Shown in pieces: positions 61,532 to 64,000 of a DNA stretch of 64,000 nucleotides (within the stretch, counting starts at the first letter, position 1; the number at the start of each line of letters is the position of its first letter). This DNA is from Acinetobacter seifertii. Its GTDB lineage: Bacteria > Pseudomonadota > Gammaproteobacteria > Pseudomonadales > Moraxellaceae. A model generated the notes under the pieces. The model was not told where the DNA came from and made no database searches. It saw nothing but the letters and a program-made list of their open reading frames with translations. The stretch is from contig NZ_KB851204.1 in assembly GCF_000368065.1 (NCBI RefSeq), positions 88,723 to 152,722 of the forward strand, given 5' to 3'. The translations under genes were made by a program, and so were the position numbers.

Positions 61532-62425
61532 CTACTTGTAAAGTTGCATTTTTTCGTTGCCAACATGGCCTAGGCTTAATAGTGAAGGATGTCTGAACAT
61601 ATAAAACTGGGTGACTTCGTTATTTTTGCAATATAAGCCATCAGTCCACCAATAAGCCGTATTTGAGCTTACTTGTTTATTAGGGCAAAGCCATTCATGC
61701 CTTTCTAGACGATAAAATTTAGAGTCAGGAATATTTGTGCCCCAATATCCGAGACGACGGTTTGAATTGATCCAGTGAGGAATAGATTGCTCTTGAGCCA
61801 AATTGAGTGGTAGATAAAGCTGACCTTTAAGAACAGCAAAACGTTGTTGAATTTTACAATCTAAAGCTTCTGAAAATTGAAATTGCTTATCAGTGAAGTG
61901 ATAAAGCTTTGTACTCAAAGTATCTTCTCTATTTAGGCCAATCCATTGTTCTAAATTTAATTGTCCTTCGCCCAAATAATATTTTAGAGCAACTTCCCAA
62001 TGCTCAATTTGTTGAGTTTCTTTATTTAAAACCAAAAAATCGAGTTCACCTAACGTCTTAGCCCCTTCAATTTTTTGAATACTATGGCCTAATAATTGAT
62101 AGGAATGATATTGGTCTTCCTGTAACCAAAACCAAAGTAAGTTCTCAAAACGTAAACCTAAACGCGTGCTTTTAAGGCGAGACATAAACAGGAGTAAAGG
62201 TTCAGGAGACTCATCTAGTTGTTGCAAACGTGGTAGATAGTTTTGAAAATGCTGTCTCCAAGTCAGATCAGAATGAAGTTGAAAGCTATGCTGAATAGCG
62301 AGACTTTGAGGAAGATGGCAAAGTAAATTAGGGCTAGCAATGGTAAATGCTAATTGTCTTACCATTGGGTGATTAAACTGTAACCATGGTTCAAAATAGG
62401 ATGTTTTAACTGAGGCAATATTCAT
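61532..62425 (-). CDS. DUF1853 family protein, possible PD-(D/E)XK fold
   Basis: A 297-residue DUF1853 protein without known function. RLGLRFENLLWFWLQED is the family N-terminal helix, and KTLGELDFLVLNKETQQIEHWEVALKYYLGEG the conserved core. The E-LDFLV ... HWEVALKYY arrangement resembles a PD-(D/E)XK nuclease active site (E, D, E-x-K), so a nuclease-like fold is an inference. No partner gene is apparent. It is divergent from ybaN over 104 bases. Confidence 0.85.
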   Translation of the reverse strand: MNIASVKTSYFEPWLQFNHPMVRQLAFTIASPNLLCHLPQSLAIQHSFQLHSDLTWRQHFQNYLPRLQQLDESPEPLLLFMSRLKSTRLGLRFENLLWFWLQEDQYHSYQLLGHSIQKIEGAKTLGELDFLVLNKETQQIEHWEVALKYYLGEGQLNLEQWIGLNREDTLSTKLYHFTDKQFQFSEALDCKIQQRFAVLKGQLYLPLNLAQEQSIPHWINSNRRLGYWGTNIPDSKFYRLERHEWLCPNKQVSSNTAYWWTDGLYCKNNEVTQFYMFRHPSLLSLGHVGNEKMQLYK

Positions 62426-62529
62426 ACGTTGAGTACTCGAAATAATTCATCCCAATTTCATGGTTAATCAACAAAACAATACCAGAAAAACACTTTATAC
62501 TACGATCAACAATAGTTTAAGGTTTATAT

Positions 62530-62898
62530 ATGCGAACATTGTTTTGGCGAACTCTGGTCGTGATTTTTATCACGCTTGGTATTATTGGAGCAATTTTACC
62601 GGGCATGCCGACAACAGTGTTTCTTATTCTGGCTGCTTGGGCTGCCTCAAAAGGATGGCCTCAGATGGATGCATGGTTGTTAAATCACCCGAAATATGGG
62701 CCAACTCTACGTGACTGGCGAGCAAATGGCACAGTACCACGTAAAGCGAAATGGATTGCCAGTATTATGATGACCGTAAGCGGTATTTTAATGCTGTTTA
62801 CCACTGCGCCATTTTGGGTGAAAGTTTTCACTGATACTACCATGCTCGTTGTTGCAATTTGGTTATGGCTACGCCCTGAGCCAAAATTAAAAGATTGA
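62530..62898 (+). CDS. YbaN family inner-membrane protein (DUF454)
   Basis: A 122-residue membrane protein with an N-terminal helix (LFWRTLVVIFITLGIIGAILPGMPTTVFLILAAWAASKG) and two more near the C-terminus. GIIGAILPGMPTTVFLILAAWAASKG and HPKYGPTLRDWRANGTVPRKAKWIA are the DUF454 signatures. Function unknown. The stop codon lies inside a perfect 16-base inverted repeat and inside the first copy of a 61-base tandem repeat. Confidence 0.9.
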   Translation: MRTLFWRTLVVIFITLGIIGAILPGMPTTVFLILAAWAASKGWPQMDAWLLNHPKYGPTLRDWRANGTVPRKAKWIASIMMTVSGILMLFTTAPFWVKVFTDTTMLVVAIWLWLRPEPKLKD

Positions 62899-62915
62899 TA
62901 ATCTTTTAATTTTGG
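62881..62915 (+). terminator. Hairpin spanning the ybaN stop codon
   Basis: CCAAAATTAAAAGATT and AATCTTTTAATTTTGG are perfect complements around GAT. The stem covers the last codons and stop of ybaN. It is A/T rich and lacks a strong T run, so it may stabilise the message end rather than terminate. Confidence 0.5.
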
Positions 62916-63030
62916 CGCAAGACAAGCAGTGAAACTGCACGTAGATAAAAGAAGATTGATAATCTTTTAATTTTGGTGCAAGACAAGCAGTGAAACTGCG
63001 CGTAGATAAAAGAAGATTGATAATCTTTTA
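62891..63030 (+). repeat. 61-bp tandem repeat, two copies plus 18 bases
   Basis: Copies begin at 62891, 62952 and 63013 (the last partial) with the start AAGATTGATAATCTTTTA. Copies one and two differ at only a few positions (GGCGCAAG/GGTGCAAG, CTGCACGT/CTGCGCGT). Each unit holds two small hairpins, AAGATT-GAT-AATCTT and GCAGT-GAA-ACTGC. The first copy overlaps the end of ybaN, so the array looks like a duplication of its 3' end. Confidence 0.9.
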
Positions 63031-63110
63031 TTTATGACACCCGACAAATTTCCCATTTCATTTTATTAAAGCTCAAAATAGAGTTGAGTTCACATAAGAG
63101 AAGAAATTCC

Positions 63111-63614
63111 ATGTCCCAATTTAAACTTGAAGATGCAGATATTCTTATCGATTTAGCAAACCAAACTTTAAACCTTCCTAAGCATAATAAGTTTTATGTA
63201 GTTTCTACAGGTAAGAATGGAATAGGGGAACAAGAAAATACTGGGAAAACTCCACGTGGATGGCATCGGGTTGCCAAAAAAATTGGTATGCAAGCGCCTA
63301 AGAATGCAGTTTTTATTGCACGTAACCCAACAGGTGAAGTTTATAGCAGTGAACTTGCCGCACAATTCCCAGAGCGAGATTGGATACTGTCACGTATTCT
63401 TTGGTTAGATGGTTTAGAAGACGGCTTTAATAAAGGGGAAGGCCACGACACCATGCAACGTTATATTTATATTCATGGGACACCGGATAAAGAACCAATG
63501 GGTATTCCAATGTCGCATGGATGTATTCGAATGCGTAATGAAGAAATCATTGAATTGTTTGATTTAGTCCCTGAAGATGCTCTTGTTTATTTGTCTGAAC
63601 AATCTTTAACCTAA
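63111..63614 (+). CDS. L,D-transpeptidase (YkuD domain)
   Basis: A 167-residue YkuD-family protein. The catalytic motif is MSHGCIRMRNEEI with cysteine near residue 145 and the histidine in YIYIHGTPD. ATG 63111 (MSQFKLED) is chosen because it is preceded by AGAGAAG, in contrast to the weaker upstream ATG 63084. There is no clear signal peptide, although L,D-transpeptidases usually act on periplasmic peptidoglycan, so secretion or an intracellular substrate is unclear. Confidence 0.88.
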   Translation: MSQFKLEDADILIDLANQTLNLPKHNKFYVVSTGKNGIGEQENTGKTPRGWHRVAKKIGMQAPKNAVFIARNPTGEVYSSELAAQFPERDWILSRILWLDGLEDGFNKGEGHDTMQRYIYIHGTPDKEPMGIPMSHGCIRMRNEEIIELFDLVPEDALVYLSEQSLT

Positions 63615-63765
63615 ATTATGATTTTAAATATTCGTGTTTTATTCGTCGAATGATCAAAATATTAAAATAAGTGCTTAAATAAAATACAAAAAATTGTTTT
63701 TTACTTAATAATGACTTATTTTTAATCATTCATTCGCATTTTTTTGAAAAGTTGTCGAAAAGCGT

Positions 63766-63793
63766 TTGACACCTGTTAAAGATTCTCTATAAT
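63766..63793 (+). promoter_or_regulatory. Strong sigma-70 promoter of the tRNA genes
   Basis: TTGACA (63766-63771) and TATAAT (63788-63793) are both consensus and separated by 16 bases, ending 27 bases before tRNA-Val. Confidence 0.88.
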
Positions 63794-63820
63794 GCACCTC
63801 ACAAACGATGAAGACGTTAA

Positions 63821-63896
63821 GGGCGCTTAGCTCAGTTGGTAGAGCGTCTGCCTTACAAGCAGAATGTCGGCGGTTCGATCCCGTCAGCGCCCACCA
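63821..63896 (+). tRNA. tRNA-Val (anticodon TAC)
   Basis: Cloverleaf of 76 bases including encoded CCA. Acceptor arms GGGCGCT and AGCGCCC pair, the D-loop is AGCTCAGTTGGTAGAGC, the anticodon loop CTTACAA has TAC, and the T arm is CGGTTCGATCCCG. Confidence 0.97.
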
Positions 63897-63920
63897 AGCC
63901 TTTACGTTAAGCTCTCAAGT

Positions 63921-63997
63921 GCAGCGGTAGTTCAGTTGGTTAGAATACCGGCCTGTCACGCCGGGGGTCGCGGGTTCGAGCCCCGTCCGCTGCGCCA
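63921..63997 (+). tRNA. tRNA-Asp (anticodon GTC)
   Basis: 77 bases including CCA. Acceptor arms GCAGCGG and CCGCTGC, D-loop AGTTCAGTTGGTTAGAATA, anticodon loop CTGTCAC with GTC, T arm GCGGGTTCGAGCCCCGT. It follows tRNA-Val after 24 bases, probably on the same transcript; further copies may lie beyond the window. Confidence 0.97.
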
Positions 63998-64000
63998 CTT

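Noticed and set aside
62891..63030. Tandem repeat considered as a CRISPR array
   Set aside because: The units are contiguous without spacers and there are no cas genes; it is a simple tandem duplication.

Overview
The window is chromosomal DNA of an Acinetobacter species, most likely from the calcoaceticus-baumannii complex. Evidence: an OmpA whose mature start and C-terminal half look like the A. baumannii protein while its surface loops differ, a membrane-bound PQQ glucose dehydrogenase that reads almost like the published Acinetobacter Gcd, low GC with A/T-rich intergenic DNA, and the pilG-pilH-pilI-pilJ-chpA layout. There is no phage, integrase, insertion sequence or CRISPR array; most of it is core genome, with a few accessory-looking islands.

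Layout. 1-12.4 kb: a thiolase cut by the left edge, an AraC-type regulator divergent from a CoA-transferase, an OprB-type sugar porin plus gcd (periplasmic glucose oxidation), a cysI-like sulfite reductase with its DUF934 partner, a VOC protein, a second thiolase and an isolated FimT-like pseudopilin. 12.7-25.3 kb: ompA; RNA ligase rtcB with a structured leader and a 52-residue downstream gene; a lysP-like permease, rsmC, xanP, typA, mscL, an orphan gene, a GGCT-like gene, ppiC, mutM and a 3-methyladenine glycosylase. 25.4-33 kb: a TonB receptor that matches the PQQ receptor PqqU/YncD, an old-yellow-enzyme flavoprotein, an AEC transporter, a Sel1 protein, dsbC, ygfZ and an AHSA1 protein.

33-40 kb holds the Rut pyrimidine-degradation pathway, split into rutDE and rutABCFG plus a 3-hydroxyisobutyrate-dehydrogenase-like gene. 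A sigma-54 type promoter sequence precedes each half, which fits nitrogen-starvation control. 40-48.5 kb: small stress-type proteins (DUF488, YjdM/PhnA, YegP), proS and an RND efflux pair. 48.7-57.4 kb: the twitching-motility chemosensory operon pilGHIJ-chpA plus a ChpC-like gene. 57.5-59.9 kb: an A/T-rich two-gene cassette (radical SAM enzyme with unusual cysteine spacing plus alpha/beta hydrolase) of unknown function. 60-64 kb: dapE, a small entericidin-like lipoprotein, DUF1853, ybaN, a 61-bp tandem repeat, an L,D-transpeptidase and tRNA-Val and tRNA-Asp genes.

The observations most worth pursuing are the rtcB leader (a 9-codon reading frame with a strong Shine-Dalgarno, a start-sequestering hairpin, a terminator and a competing antiterminator pairing), the radical SAM/hydrolase cassette, and the two sigma-54 promoters of the rearranged rut locus. 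Gene functions are assigned from recognised motifs and remembered family sequences; no database search was possible.
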